From Bin55 sp965205965 (lineage in GTDB: Bacteria > Pseudomonadota > Gammaproteobacteria > Pseudomonadales > Azotimanducaceae), in the NCBI GenBank assembly GCA_965205965.1, contig CBDBHT010000005.1, forward strand, positions 1 through 64,000: a stretch of 64,000 nt of DNA, given 5' to 3'. A program made the translations under genes and the position numbers. The notes under the pieces were generated by a model. It did not search any database, was not told the DNA's origin, and saw nothing but the letters and a program-made list of their open reading frames with translations. Each line of letters begins with the position of its first letter. Position 1 is the first letter of the stretch. Positions 36,695-46,592 of this stretch are shown piece by piece.

Positions 36695-37061
36695 GATTTT
36701 TATACGTTGTCACAGTGCAAGATCATAATAATGAAGTATAGAAGTTTTGATGCATGGGGGTGGCTAGAATATTTGAGTCTGGCTTTTAAAATGATTCGGA
36801 ATGTAGTCGGGGATCGTTGAGTGTTGTGTCTCAGTCCTTGAGCTTGTCCAGCATTGTCAGATGCCGCCTGCACTTTGTCTTGAAAAGGGGGTAAAGGGAT
36901 TCAGCTTGTTTATAGTAGGTGTTCTCGAAGATAGTGGTGAATTCGGCCAATAGCTTGTTCTCTATGCTCCGCTTAAAATAGGGAATTATACTTATAACTT
37001 GACAAATGGGTGTTCGTAGTTTACGATTTACACTATTCATTACTTAACGAGTAATGTCGGT
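36695..37061. other. Intergenic region, one doubtful small ORF
   Basis: Upstream of xseA and before the IS1595 gene. A leftward 69-codon frame (36831-37040, with LLAEFTTIFENTYYKQAESLYPLF) has a protein-like composition but matches nothing recognised. The left end of the IS1595 must lie in this stretch but was not identified. Confidence 0.35.
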
Positions 37062-38010
37062 ATGGATAGCAAGAAACATGGATCACCCGGTAAATCTAAC
37101 CGAATAGATCTTACTATCATTCAATTGTTCAACATGTTTCTGGATGAGCCATCCGCCCGAATGTGGTTCGAAAACATTTTCTGGAAGGATGGTCGGTCTT
37201 GTGGACATTGCGGGAGCCTGCGAACCAAGGAAGTACCTAACGAGAAGCCTATGCCGTATTGGTGTTCCGATTGCCGAAATTATTTCTCGGTCAAGACTGG
37301 GACTCCTATGCAAGCAAGCAAGATTCCATTACGTAAATGGGCCATCGCCATTTACATGATGGCAACTAATCTCAAAGGTGTATCCAGCATGAAGATTCAC
37401 CGTGAACTGGATATGACTCAGTCGAATGCTTGGCACATGCTACATCGCATCCGCGAGATCTGGAACGATGCTTTGTCCGAGAAATTACGCGATATGATCG
37501 AAGTCGATGAAACGTTTATCGGTGGCAAGGAGACGAATAAGCATGTCAGTAAGAAGTTGAATGCAGGTCGCGGCACCGTAGGCAAGGCGGCGGTTGCTGG
37601 TATCAAAGACCGTAAGACAAATAAAGAGTCGTGGCTACTGTCGTAGAAACGACTGACAAGAAGACGTTGCAGGGCTTCGTTGCTAAGAACGTAGAGATAG
37701 ACTCGCAGGTATTCACAGACGAAGTATCTGCCTATGGAGGCATGGTCGACTTCGAGCATCACAGCGTGAAGCACTCGGTAGGCGAGTTCGTGAACGGCAT
37801 TGCCCATACGAACGGAGTCGAGTCATTTTGGTCGATGTTGAAACGCGCGGGATACCAAGGTGTGTACCAATAAGATGAGTAGAAAGCACTTGACGCGTTA
37901 TGTCCATGAATTTGTGGGTCGTCACAATATGCGCGAGTTGAATACTCTTGATCAAATGATGACCATGGTTGTCGGCATGAAATGGAAAACGCTACCTTAC
38001 AAATTGCTAA
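37062..38010 (+). pseudogene. IS1595-family transposase (ISXO2 type), frameshifted
   Basis: The first frame (37062 to about 37630) carries the zinc ribbon CGHCGS ... YWCSDCRNYFS (residues 48-72) and the first catalytic motif MIEVDETFIGGKE. It then shifts to another frame (VVETTDKKTLQGFVAK, DEVSAYGGM, and NGVESFWSMLKRAGYQGVY, which holds the later catalytic residues). It shifts again at about 37870 to MSRKHLTRYVHEFVGRHNMRELNTLDQM. Two small indels separate all parts of an otherwise complete roughly 310-residue protein, so inactivation looks recent. It belongs to a different subgroup from the decayed element at 6204. Confidence 0.85.
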
Positions 38011-38106
38011 TTAGTGTCTGCGGGAAAACCCCATTTTACGATGGGGTTAAGCCACGTGATGGTATCCGCCGCTCAGGGGATCATGTTGATTTAGGAGATG
38101 TACGAC

Positions 38107-39240
38107 CAATGGCATTCGGTTTGAGAAAAATCGATCTGCGCCTTTGAGGGTTTTCTATAACCCATTGATTGACTGGGACTTGTTTCTGTTTTTTTGGAGT
38201 GTTCAAAAAAAGGGGTTGCGTTGCGACGTTTTTTTTGGCAAACTATGCTGTATGGAATTGTTTCGGACGGAAAGTGGATGGGTTCGAGAATCGTGGATCT
38301 GAAGTCGATCACATTTTGTGGCAGGCGGCTGACCCGCCGTCGGATTTCGGACATTCAGAGGACGGTAGAGCTGTTTCCGTCCTTGAGTCGCGATGAACTG
38401 GCTTCGGCCATCTGCAGTCATCTTGGCTGGCGGACGCCGAAGGGCGGGGAAAGCCCTGGATCCTGTCTACGGATGCTGCACGTGCACGTGATCCGGGGAC
38501 TGCATGCGGTGTTCGGGATAAAGCGGAAAACCGGTGCCGACATCGACCATTTCATCCACGGCGATCGAGAGGATGTGGTGATGGAGATCGCCTCCCGCAA
38601 AGGCACACTCGCCACCTGTGGTGCACACTGCCTTCGGCTGGTGAAATACCTCGTCGGCAAAACGGTCTTCATCCTCGGAACCACCCTGCTGGATTCGAAG
38701 CAATACACCATCCCGCAACTGGCGGAGCGGTATCGCGCAAGATGGGGCGTGGAAGAATGGTACAAGGTGTCCAAACAACGGATGGAGGTGGAAGACTTCC
38801 ATGGACCAAGCGAGCGGGGAGTGAAACAGAAACTCTATGCCGGCTTCCCCCTGAACGCCATGACCCGGCGGTTCTCCGGTCACGGCGACCATCGATGGAA
38901 CGAAAGCCCGCACGAACATGGCAAGCCGCGCAAGCAGACCCATTTCAAGCACGGACTGGCGATGGTGGCGGCCGACATCGAGAGCCCTGTTGCTGAAGCA
39001 GGCATCCGCGCTACAGGAAACGGTCACTCAGGTGGTTCGCGACATCATCCGATGCCGACAACGACTCCGGCCCGGCAGATCCTTCGAACGACGATCCCGA
39101 AAACCCGTGAAGATGTGGCAGCGAGGGAGAAGACTGCAAGCAAAAACTGCTGATTAACTCAACATAGGGCTGGCATTCCATACAGGGGTGAAGGACACTT
39201 CCTTAAACGAATGACAATAATCACTAAACGAATGCCATTG
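38107..39240 (+). mobile_element. Deleted DruA/IS4-like element with 10-bp target duplication
   Basis: The ends are CAATGGCATTCGG and CGAATGCCATTG. The flanks are the direct repeat GATGTACGAC (38097-38106 and 39241-39250), which proves insertion as a unit. It is 1134 bp against 2575 bp for the long copy at 42139. The DNA is clearly diverged from the other copies, so it represents a second lineage of the family. Confidence 0.88.
38278..39153 (+). CDS. Chimeric DruA-start/IS4-end protein of the deleted element
   Basis: An open frame of 291 residues from the ATG at 38278 (MGSRIVDLKSITFCGRRLTRRR). The first about 65 residues match the start of the DUF4338 domain (LGWRTPKG). The sequence then jumps at SCLRML to the IS4 catalytic end (HVHVIRGLHAVFGIKRKTG). 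The YREK signature YRARWGVEEWYKVSKQ is present, but the first two catalytic aspartates are gone. The frame is open in spite of the deletion. It cannot be a transposase by itself; whether it is expressed, for instance as a DNA-binding repressor, is unknown. Confidence 0.6.
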   Translation: MGSRIVDLKSITFCGRRLTRRRISDIQRTVELFPSLSRDELASAICSHLGWRTPKGGESPGSCLRMLHVHVIRGLHAVFGIKRKTGADIDHFIHGDREDVVMEIASRKGTLATCGAHCLRLVKYLVGKTVFILGTTLLDSKQYTIPQLAERYRARWGVEEWYKVSKQRMEVEDFHGPSERGVKQKLYAGFPLNAMTRRFSGHGDHRWNESPHEHGKPRKQTHFKHGLAMVAADIESPVAEAGIRATGNGHSGGSRHHPMPTTTPARQILRTTIPKTREDVAAREKTASKNC

Positions 39241-40363
39241 GATGTACGACGGGTCATCCGCCCATTGGGGCTCCAAAAGTGCGGATGATGTTCTCCTGCT
39301 CGCTTTCGGGGCGTGCGGAGTCCGTCCCGAGGGGCGGGAAGGATGGATATTGAGGATGGGGACGGCTAGGCCACCAAACGATAGGGTGGTGCGTGCGTGC
39401 GATGGGACCGCCGCGCCGCCCGTTGCTGCAGCAAGCGTCCGAGTCGGTGCAGGTTGGCTGCGAGGATCGAGATACCCACGGTGCGTTCGAAGCCTGCCCG
39501 GCCATGCGTGCGCACCCGGTCCAAGCCATGACTTTCCAACGCATGGATCGCCGATTCCACGCCCGGATGCCGCCGGCGTCGCGCCACGAACGATGCTTTA
39601 CCTTCCCGGGCTCGGCTGGCCTCCGTGCCTCGCCCCTTCGCGGGCAACGCGACGTGCTCCAGCACCGCGGCCAGTTGCTGTTGGTTGGCAGGGCTGTGGA
39701 ACCCCCGGTCGAAACTGCATCCGCGCAACTCCGGATACTGTGCCTGGCATGCCGCCACCAGCGGAACGTCCACGTCCACATCGCCGCCATGCCACTGCAA
39801 GTGCCAATCCAGGATGAACTGATGTTGATCTTCCAGCACCGTCAGGGGAACCCCCAGCTCCACCGGCCGGCCAGCCTTGCCCTTCATGATCCAACGCGTA
39901 TGCGGCTCGAACAGCGAAAATAGCTTCTCCTCGTGCGGAATCGTTTCCCCTTCCAGCACGCGACGGCGGATCTGATCCTGCAAACGCACCGAGCAGGCGT
40001 GAAACCAGCACCATCGCGACAGCTAGTGCCGGCGACACCGAGCCCTCCGGCAATCCTTCCAGCTCCTCTCCAGCGTGTCGCCCAGATGCCCGTCAGATCG
40101 CCGCACAGGGTCAACCACGCCGCCATCGCCTTCGGGCGTCGGCACCACAACCGCGCACAGCTCACCCGTTGACAGCCCTGCCGAACCTGGCTCCGCCAGT
40201 ACTGCCCCTGCCGCCATCCCGACACCCCATGCGATCCGCAACAGATCGAAACCTCCGTCAGCAGCACCCGCATCGCATCCCACAGCAGGTTCACGTCCGT
40301 CGGGTAATGCACGTCCGTCTCCCACTACGAACGAGTCAACCCGACCGTCCAAGGCGGTGCTAG

Positions 40364-41703
40364 CCCTTATTTCTCATAATGGATGGCTTGGGTGCGATTT
40401 ATGTGCGTGTAAGTTGTTGATGCAACGAAGTTGGTTGGGCTTTGCCGGGGGAAGGGGATGGTAGCGGGGTGCGTTCGGGTCGGACGGAAGCGGGACGCGT
40501 TCGGTGCTGGGTGCGATGCTGGCGGAAGCGGTGCGGACGTGTAGCATGCGCCTCGGCCCGTTTTGCGGACCGCCACGATCAGCGTGCAAAGCGGCGCATC
40601 CCGTGAAAGATGCTGTTTTCGACTGGATGATGAGCCATGCGGGTGAGCATGCGGCGGACGCCCATATCGCACGCCCTTGGGTCCTGGTCTTGACGAGGCC
40701 CGAACGCTCCCTGACTGTCGGGAGATCTCGCCCCCGGTGGCTGCGATAGCATGCGGATGAACGGAAAGGGATTCTGTCTGTAAGGATGTCGTGTAACCGG
40801 TTGATATACGGAAACATATTCGATTTTTTGGGGGTCTTCAAAAAACACTTACGTTTTCGCATGGGTTATGGCAATCTACGCTTGGTTAGATGGTCTATGG
40901 TGCCAACGTGATGGATTTCCGAATCGAGAACTTGAAGTCGACCACCTTTGGTGGCACGCGGCTGACCCGCCGTTGGATGGCGGACCTTCAGAAGACGGTG
41001 GCACGGTTTCCGGCACTGAGCCGCCATAAGTTGGCGTCCACCCTGTGCAGTCATCTGGGCTGGTTCACGCCGAAGGGTCGGGATCGACTGGGGTCCTGCA
41101 GGTCGCCGGCAGCCGTCTTGGCCCCGGAGGATGCTTTGGTCCGGCTCTGGCAGCGGCGGCGGCGCGTGCTGAACACGCTGGTGGTCGTACTGTGCATGTT
41201 CCGGTGGGTGTTCTGGAAGGGGCGTCCGGGATATGCGGCCACGCTGGCCGAAGGGTGGGCGCGCAACGCGGCCGATGGGGCCGGATGGAGGAGGGCACGG
41301 GATGAAGAGCCAGCACAAGCGCGGCGCGGACCGGTTGGTACGTCGGATGGCGAAAGGGGTCCGTCCGGCGCGGATGGAGGTGGACTGCAGTGGAGGCGAA
41401 CTGAGTTCCAACGGGGGCTCGGCACTGCTGATGATGCTGGACGAGCAGGTCCGGTTGTTCGAGCGCGTCTCGGCATGTTTCACGGATCACCGGGACCCGT
41501 CCAAGGTGGTGCATCCGCTAGTGGCGTTGCTGGGGCAGCGGATGTTGGGTCTCGCGCTGGGCTACGAAGATCTGAACGATCACTACGAGCTGCGGCGGGA
41601 CCGGGCTCTGTCCACGGCCATGGGGCGTGTGGAGTGTGCGCGTTCGGACGGCGAGCCGCTGGCCGGCAAAAGCACGCTGAACCGGATGGAGCTGTCGGCG
41701 AAC
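40364..41703 (+). mobile_element. Composite IS1380 element, copy 4 (left part)
   Basis: The left repeat follows CTAG at 40360-40363. The order and junctions are the same as in copy 1: MITE-like arm, spacer, deleted IS4-like segment. The IS1380 transposase start (ATG at 41302) follows and is cut at about codon 134 (ELSANG), where IS256 sequence begins. The matching right end appears at 44714-44918 but is followed by TTAG rather than CTAG, so the outer flanks do not come from one simple insertion. Confidence 0.8.
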
Positions 41704-42138
41704 GGTTGTGTATAAATTTATCTGCAAAAACGAAAAACGGGCTGTAACGATAGACGAATGGTTAGAATCTGATGTTTCATCGGGAATGTGGAGCTGCCTG
41801 GACGCGGAACCGCGTCCAGGCACGAATCATTCATGACACAATTTATGAGAAAGGAGCAAGAAATGATTCGGGAAGATTATACGCACAATACGAAGCAGTC
41901 GGCATGCGATCATCTGGCGGACGATGAGGAGTTTGTGAGGCGGCTGGTGCAGGAGACGCTCAACGAGGTGCTGGAGAGTGAGATGACGGAGTTTCTGGGA
42001 GCGGGCAAGAGCGAGCCGGACGCAGACGCGTCAGGGCGTCAGGGCTACCGTTCCGGATACTACCGGCGCGATCTGACGATGAAGGTGGGCGAGATTGAAC
42101 TGAGAGTTCCGCAGGAACGCAGCGGCCAGTTCAGCACG
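41704..42138 (+). mobile_element. IS256-family element, left fragment
   Basis: The left end TTGTGTATAAATTTATCTGC lies inside the IS1380 transposase gene. The leader hairpin, ribosome site and first 92 codons of the transposase (ATG 41863, MIREDYTHNTKQS) follow. Sequence stops at SGQFST, where the DruA/IS4 element at 42139 begins. A short in-frame duplication (GRQ near 42040) is present. The remainder of this IS256 is missing. Confidence 0.82.
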
Positions 42139-44713
42139 CAATGGCATTCGGATTAGCGGAAAGGGATCCTGATCTTTGAGGATGTCGTGTAACCGGTTGA
42201 TATACGGAAACATATTCGGTTCTGTTGGGATTCTTCAAAAAACACTTACGTTTCAGCATGGGTTATGGCAATCTACGCTTAGTTAGATTATCTCTGGTGC
42301 CAACGTGATGGATTCCCGAATCGAGAACTTGAAGTCGACCACCTTCTGTGGCACGCGGCTGACCCGCCGTCGGATTGCGGACCTTCAGAAGACGGTGAAA
42401 ATGTTTCCGGCACTGAGCCGCCATGAGCTGGCTGCCACCCTGTGCACTCATCTGGGCTGGTTCACGCCGAAGGGTCGGGATCGACTGGGGTCCTGTCTGC
42501 GGATGCTGGAGCAGCTGGAGGCCGGCGGCATCGTGTCGCTGCCGGCGAAGCGACCGGGATCGAGAACGGGAACCGGGGGTCGGAGACCGCGGCATACGAG
42601 TCGCTCGGATCCGGGCTCCGCCATAGAGTGTGAGTTGAAAGAGCTGATGCCGCTGGAACTGGAGGTTGTGGCGGAGGGGGAGGCCGTTGAGGAATGGAAG
42701 GAATGGGTGGATCGGCATCATGAGCTGGGTTACCGGCATCCGTTCGGCTGTTTCCTGCGCTACTGGCTGCGGGATCGTCGGGGTCGCAAGCTGGGCTGTC
42801 TGCTGTTTGAGGCGGGCACGACCCGGCTTCCCTGTCGTGACGCCTGGATTGGCTGGCGGGATCGGGCGAAGCGGCTGAAGGGGGTGGTGAACAACTCCCG
42901 GTTCCTGATCTTCCCTTGGGTTCGGGTTCCGTATCTGGCCTCGAAGGCCCTGTCGATGGCGGTTCGGCGGCTGCCCGGGGACTGGAAGGAGCGGCACGGC
43001 CTGGAGCCGGTACTGGCGGAGACCTTTGTGGATCCGGCGAAGTACCGGGGGACCTGCTACCGTGCGGCCAACTGGCAGTGCATTGGTCGGACGAAGGGAC
43101 GCAAGACGAATGCATCGGAGGCAGGCAGGACTCCGAAGGACGTTTACCTGTATCCGCTGACGAAAGACTGGAAGCAGGTGCTGCTGACCGGCTCCCGTCG
43201 ATCCGGACGCCGTTCCCGCAGGTCGCCGGCAACAGTCTTGGCTCCGGAGGATACGTTTGTCCGGCTCTGGAGCGGCATCGTCGAGACGCTCGTGGGTGTC
43301 GCCAACCGGCATGACTGGCTCTGGCAGCGGCGGCGGCGCGTGCTGAACACGCTGATGGTCGTGCTGTTCGTTTTCCGGCTGGTGTTCTCGAAGGGGCGTC
43401 CGGGATATGCGACCACGCTGGCCGAACTGTGGGGGCAGTGCCGGACGATGGGGATCGAACTGCCACAGCTGGCTCCGGTGTCGCCGTCCTCCATCTGCAG
43501 TGCCCGGGCCCGGCTGGAGGAGCAGCTGTTCAAGACCTTACACCAGGAAATCCTCAAGGTGGTCTTCGACGCCGAAGGCCGACCCCGGCACGCACGGAAA
43601 GTTCGGCCCGACACGGACCCGGCGGTGGCAGGGGCATCGGGTGTTTGCGGTCGATGGAAGCTCCCTGAACCTGCCTCGCGGACTGGTGCATGAAGGCGCT
43701 GGCGGACGCCGCCGGTAGACGGTGCCCATTATCCGCAGGGTCTGGTGAGTTGCCTGTATCGGCTGCAGGCCCGACTACCGGTCGACTTCGACCTTGCATG
43801 CGCATGGAAACGAGCGCGCGGCGGCACTGGCCCACCTGAACGTGCTCTCGGCGAACGATGTGGTGGTCTATGACCGGGGGGCTACTATGCCTATGAGATG
43901 CTGCACGCGCATGCGATCCGGGGACTGCACGCGGTGTTCCGGATGAAACGGAAAACCGGCATCGATGTCGACCGCTTCATCCACGGCAGCCGCCGGGATA
44001 CGGTCATCGAGGTCGTTCCCCGCCAAGGCACGGCTGACCCGACTAGAAGGAACCCCGGAGCCGCATTCGCCGAAGGAACCCCGGAGCCGCATTCGGCCCG
44101 CACCGCTTGCGGCTGGTGAAATATGCCGTGGGCGATACCGTCTTCATCCTGGGCACGACCCTGCTGGACCGGGACCAGTATTCCATCGACCAGCTGTCGG
44201 ATCTGTATCACGCGAGATGGGGCATCGAGGAACTGTACAAGGTATCCAAACGGCTGATGGAGGTTGAGGACTTTCATGGGCAAAGCGCGCGCGGCGTGAA
44301 ACAGGAACTGTATGCATGCTTCACCCTCATTGCCATGACCCGGCTGTTCGCCAACCATGGCGAGGATCATGTGAACGGGGGGCTGCCGAACGACGGCAAG
44401 CCGCTGATGCAGACGAATTTCAAGCACGGACTTGCGGCGGTGGCGGCCAACATCGAGAGCCTGCTACTTCAACAGGCATCCGCCCTCCGAGAAACCGTGG
44501 CTCGTATTGTCGGCGAGATCGTCCGGTGTCGGCAACGGCTCCGTCCGGGCAGGTCCTATGAGCGGCGATCCCGAAAACCGGTCGGAAAGTGGCAGCGAAG
44601 CAGGGGAGCACCGGTACCGACAACTCGCTAACGGAATAAAAAATCAGCGGATAACCAAGGCCTAAGACCGAATCCTTAACCGAATGGCAAAATTCACTAA
44701 ACGAATGCCATTG
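42139..44713 (+). mobile_element. DruA/IS4-like element, full length (copy A)
   Basis: The left end CAATGGCATTCGG is at 42139 and the right end CGAATGCCATTG at 44702-44713, giving 2575 bp. It is the only copy in the window with both the DUF4338 and the IS4 parts. A 160-bp leader precedes the gene. No target duplication is seen, because the left flank is IS256 and the right flank is the IS1380 right end. Confidence 0.85.
42308..44631 (+). pseudogene. DUF4338 (DruA-like)-IS4 fusion transposase, frameshifted
   Basis: From the ATG at 42308 the frame holds a full DUF4338 domain (about residues 1-285): LGWFTPKGRDRLGSCLRML, YRHPFGCFLRYWLRD, WIGWRDRAKR, VVNNSRFLIFPWVRVPYLAS, RGTCYRAANWQCIGRTKGR and DVYLYPLTKDW. 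It passes without a stop into the N-terminal part of an IS4 transposase (LWQRRRRVLNTLMVVLFVFR). An extra C at about 43619 ends the frame before the first catalytic Asp. Further small insertions near 43700, 43795, 43880 and 44030 break the rest. The last part (44107-44631) carries YHARWGIEELYKVSKR (YREK). DUF4338 is the family of DruA from the Druantia defence system. Confidence 0.85.
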
Positions 44714-44918
44714 GGTGCATGACGCTGGCGGCGGAGCGCGCCGGCCTCCCCGCGCCCGGATGCTCAGCGATTCGCCGTCCCGCCCGCAAAAAGGTGGGGA
44801 AAACACACGCATGCCCGCCCTCCGAAGCCTTTTCAAACTCGCGACGCGACATTCCATGCCCGTACCCACCGCATCCCGTGAAAAACATCATTTTTGACTT
44901 GGTTATGAGAAATCTGGG
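44714..44918 (+). mobile_element. IS1380 right-end fragment
   Basis: It matches 3197-3404 of copy 1 (GGTGCATGACGCTGGCGGCG to TTATGAGAAATCTGGG) and is followed by TTAG (44919-44922), a CTAG-like target. It is separated from its presumed left part (40364-41703) by IS256 and DruA/IS4 sequence, and most of the transposase gene is missing. Confidence 0.8.
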
Positions 44919-44951
44919 TTAGGGCAGACGTACCGCCATCGCCGCATTGAT

Positions 44952-45227
44952 GTGGAAGATGGGGGACCTGGAAAACGTCGGGTAACAACACTTTTTCCTG
45001 AAGATCTGAAGGCAGCACGGGAAGATTTGCAAGCAGGCGGACGCTACGAGCAAGGCATTCGCAATACGCTGGAGTACTTTGTAGAAGGACGAGTCTCTCT
45101 GAGTTATCGGTTTAAGGGGGTGCGACTGGGCGCGTCACTTCAACGGCCCAGCACCACCAAAACATTCGAGTTACGGCTTCAAACACAGTGTGGAGTCTTA
45201 TTTACGGAAGAAGGATCAACTCCGTAA
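44952..45227 (+). CDS. Hypothetical protein, possibly a fragment
   Basis: An open frame of 91 codons (MEDGGPGKRRVTTLFPEDL..., with AREDLQAGGRYEQGIRNTLEYF). In-frame sequence continues upstream to the IS1380 junction (QTYRHRRIDV), so the start may have been cut off by the insertion. It is not similar to anything recognised. It lies upstream of the decayed PIN toxin locus and may be part of the same lost module. Confidence 0.4.
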   Translation: MEDGGPGKRRVTTLFPEDLKAAREDLQAGGRYEQGIRNTLEYFVEGRVSLSYRFKGVRLGASLQRPSTTKTFELRLQTQCGVLFTEEGSTP

Positions 45228-45349
45228 GGAGGAAAGTGGCGAGACGGTAGAGCACAACAGATACACGGCCAATGGGGCGTTTATCTGCGCGGTTCTCATG
45301 GCGGGGGTAAGGATCTGGTGTTACCAAGGTTCCATAAACCCCGATCTCC

Positions 45350-45745
45350 GTGTTAGGTAAACCTTGGGCTGTTGCGGGGTTGCAGCCAGAAGATTACGGC
45401 CATTCTCGTGATGAATGCATGGCGAAGTTTTGGCGGTGGGTGGTGCAGCAGGACATCCAAGATCCTGTCATGAAAGATTTTATTGCCGACACGGCGGGAC
45501 TTCTTTACGACGGAGCCAATTTGGAACAGTTGCAAAAGTCTATTGAACGTGGATGTTGGCAGGCACGGGAGGTCTACGACAAACTCCGAAGTAAGTTTGG
45601 CTTAGAACCGGAGTATACGCCGACTATCATCGGCGAGCCATCGCTCCAGCGGTTGGGTTTCTTGGCCGGACAGATCAAAGCTCCCGACGACTTCAACCGT
45701 ATGGGTAGTCATGAGATAGAGAAAATGTTGGGGAAAAATGCATGA
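45350..45745 (+). CDS. Hypothetical protein with antitoxin-like C-terminus
   Basis: A 131-residue frame. The last about 40 residues (SLQRLGFLAGQIKAPDDFNRMGSHEIEKMLG) look like the C-terminus of Phd/YefM-type antitoxins, and the stop overlaps the start of the PIN toxin gene by 4 bases (ATGA), the usual antitoxin-toxin coupling. The first about 90 residues (EDYGHSRDECMAKFWRWVV, DTAGLLYDGANLEQLQKSIERG) are not a known antitoxin domain. It may be a fusion of an unrelated protein to an antitoxin tail after a deletion. Expression is uncertain. Confidence 0.5.
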   Translation: MLGKPWAVAGLQPEDYGHSRDECMAKFWRWVVQQDIQDPVMKDFIADTAGLLYDGANLEQLQKSIERGCWQAREVYDKLRSKFGLEPEYTPTIIGEPSLQRLGFLAGQIKAPDDFNRMGSHEIEKMLGKNA

Positions 45746-46131
45746 AGTTCTTGTTGGATACGCACTTGTTATTGTGGGTAGCGGGCACCCCAGAACGTTT
45801 GTCGTTAAAAGCCCAGAAACTTCTCGGTAACCCCCTGCCGCAGAGTTGATGTTTAGCACTGCAAGCATTTGGGAGGTTGTCATCAAAAGTACTCTCGGAA
45901 GAAGCGATTTTTACGTCATACCACGACAGTTGTGGGATGGTCTCATCCAAAATGGCTACCGTGAACTTGTGATTTGAGCCGAACCCGTACTCACAGTCTA
46001 TCTTCTGCCGCAGATTCACAAAGACCCCTTTGACCGCTTGCTCATAGCGCAGTCGGAGGTGGAAAAGATTACACTGCTGACCACGGACGACATAGTGGCC
46101 AATTATCCTGGCTCCATCCAGATGGTCTAAT
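45742..46131 (+). pseudogene. PIN-domain (VapC-like) toxin, frameshifted
   Basis: The start MKFLLDTHLLLWVAGTPERLS gives the first acidic residue of the PIN ribonuclease fold. After a frameshift at about 45843 the sequence continues as MFSTASIWEVVIKSTLGR (second acidic site). An in-frame TGA follows at about 45976, and then IHKDPFDRLLIAQSE and TLLTTDDIVANYPG complete the domain. It would be about 125 residues if intact. The gene overlaps the antitoxin-like ORF upstream. Confidence 0.75.
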
Positions 46132-46179
46132 TCTACTAACCGATTGCCGATTCAAAGGCCTCCCATCTGGGCAGATCGA

Positions 46180-46330
46180 CCCAAAATGCGTTGGTTGAAA
46201 GATTCAACGACCAATTCCGGGACAATTGCCCGAATCAACATTGGTTTCGGGACTTGAGCGAAGCGCGTCGGTTTATCGATTTATGGCGGTCTTACCACAA
46301 CCACGAGAGGCCATACAGTTTGGTGGGCTC
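46180..46330 (+). pseudogene. IS3-family integrase fragment
   Basis: The translation reads NALVERFNDQFRDNC ... WFRDLSEARRFIDLWRSYHNHERPYSLVG, the last part of the IS3-family OrfB integrase core, with the catalytic Glu in VERFN. The upstream catalytic parts and both ends of the element are missing. Confidence 0.75.
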
Positions 46331-46502
46331 GAATATGCACGAGAGCAGCTTGATATAATTTTCCCCTTCCACCCAATTGGACTGATCTCAGAGAAAAGTT
46401 TGGTTGACCTATGTACAAGTATATAGGAAAACTAGCTGATCAAAACCCTTGCATGGTTAAAATTCGATGTAATTCCCATTATTTACCATGGATAATCGAA
46501 TA

Positions 46503-46592
46503 CTTCTACTTACTCAAAGCAAACAATCCTTACGTCATGAAAAATCATATACTTATATCGAATATGATTCGCCAGGACAGCACTAAATAGAG
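46503..46592. repeat. Short inverted-repeat element, about 90 bp (copy C)
   Basis: It has degenerate ends (CTTCTACTTACT and AGCACTAAATAGAG) and the shared core with AAAAATCA, ACTTATATC and ATGATTCG. It is the most diverged of the three copies. Confidence 0.62.

Larger units (their letters stand above)
38014..40359 (-). mobile_element. ISNCY-family element, copy 2, interrupted and truncated
   Basis: The left end GTGTCTGCGGG is at 38014. It is interrupted at 38106 by a small DruA/IS4 derivative (38107-39240) with a 10-bp duplication and continues from 39241 to 40359. There the composite IS1380 copy 4 cuts it off, so the right end and the transposase N-terminus are missing. The coding strand is minus, and frame breaks near 40025 and 39615 mean that no intact transposase is present. 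Confidence 0.82.

Noticed and set aside
42139..44713. A Druantia defence locus, from the DruA-like domain
   Set aside because: No druB-druE genes are near, and the domain is fused to a transposase inside IS-type ends.
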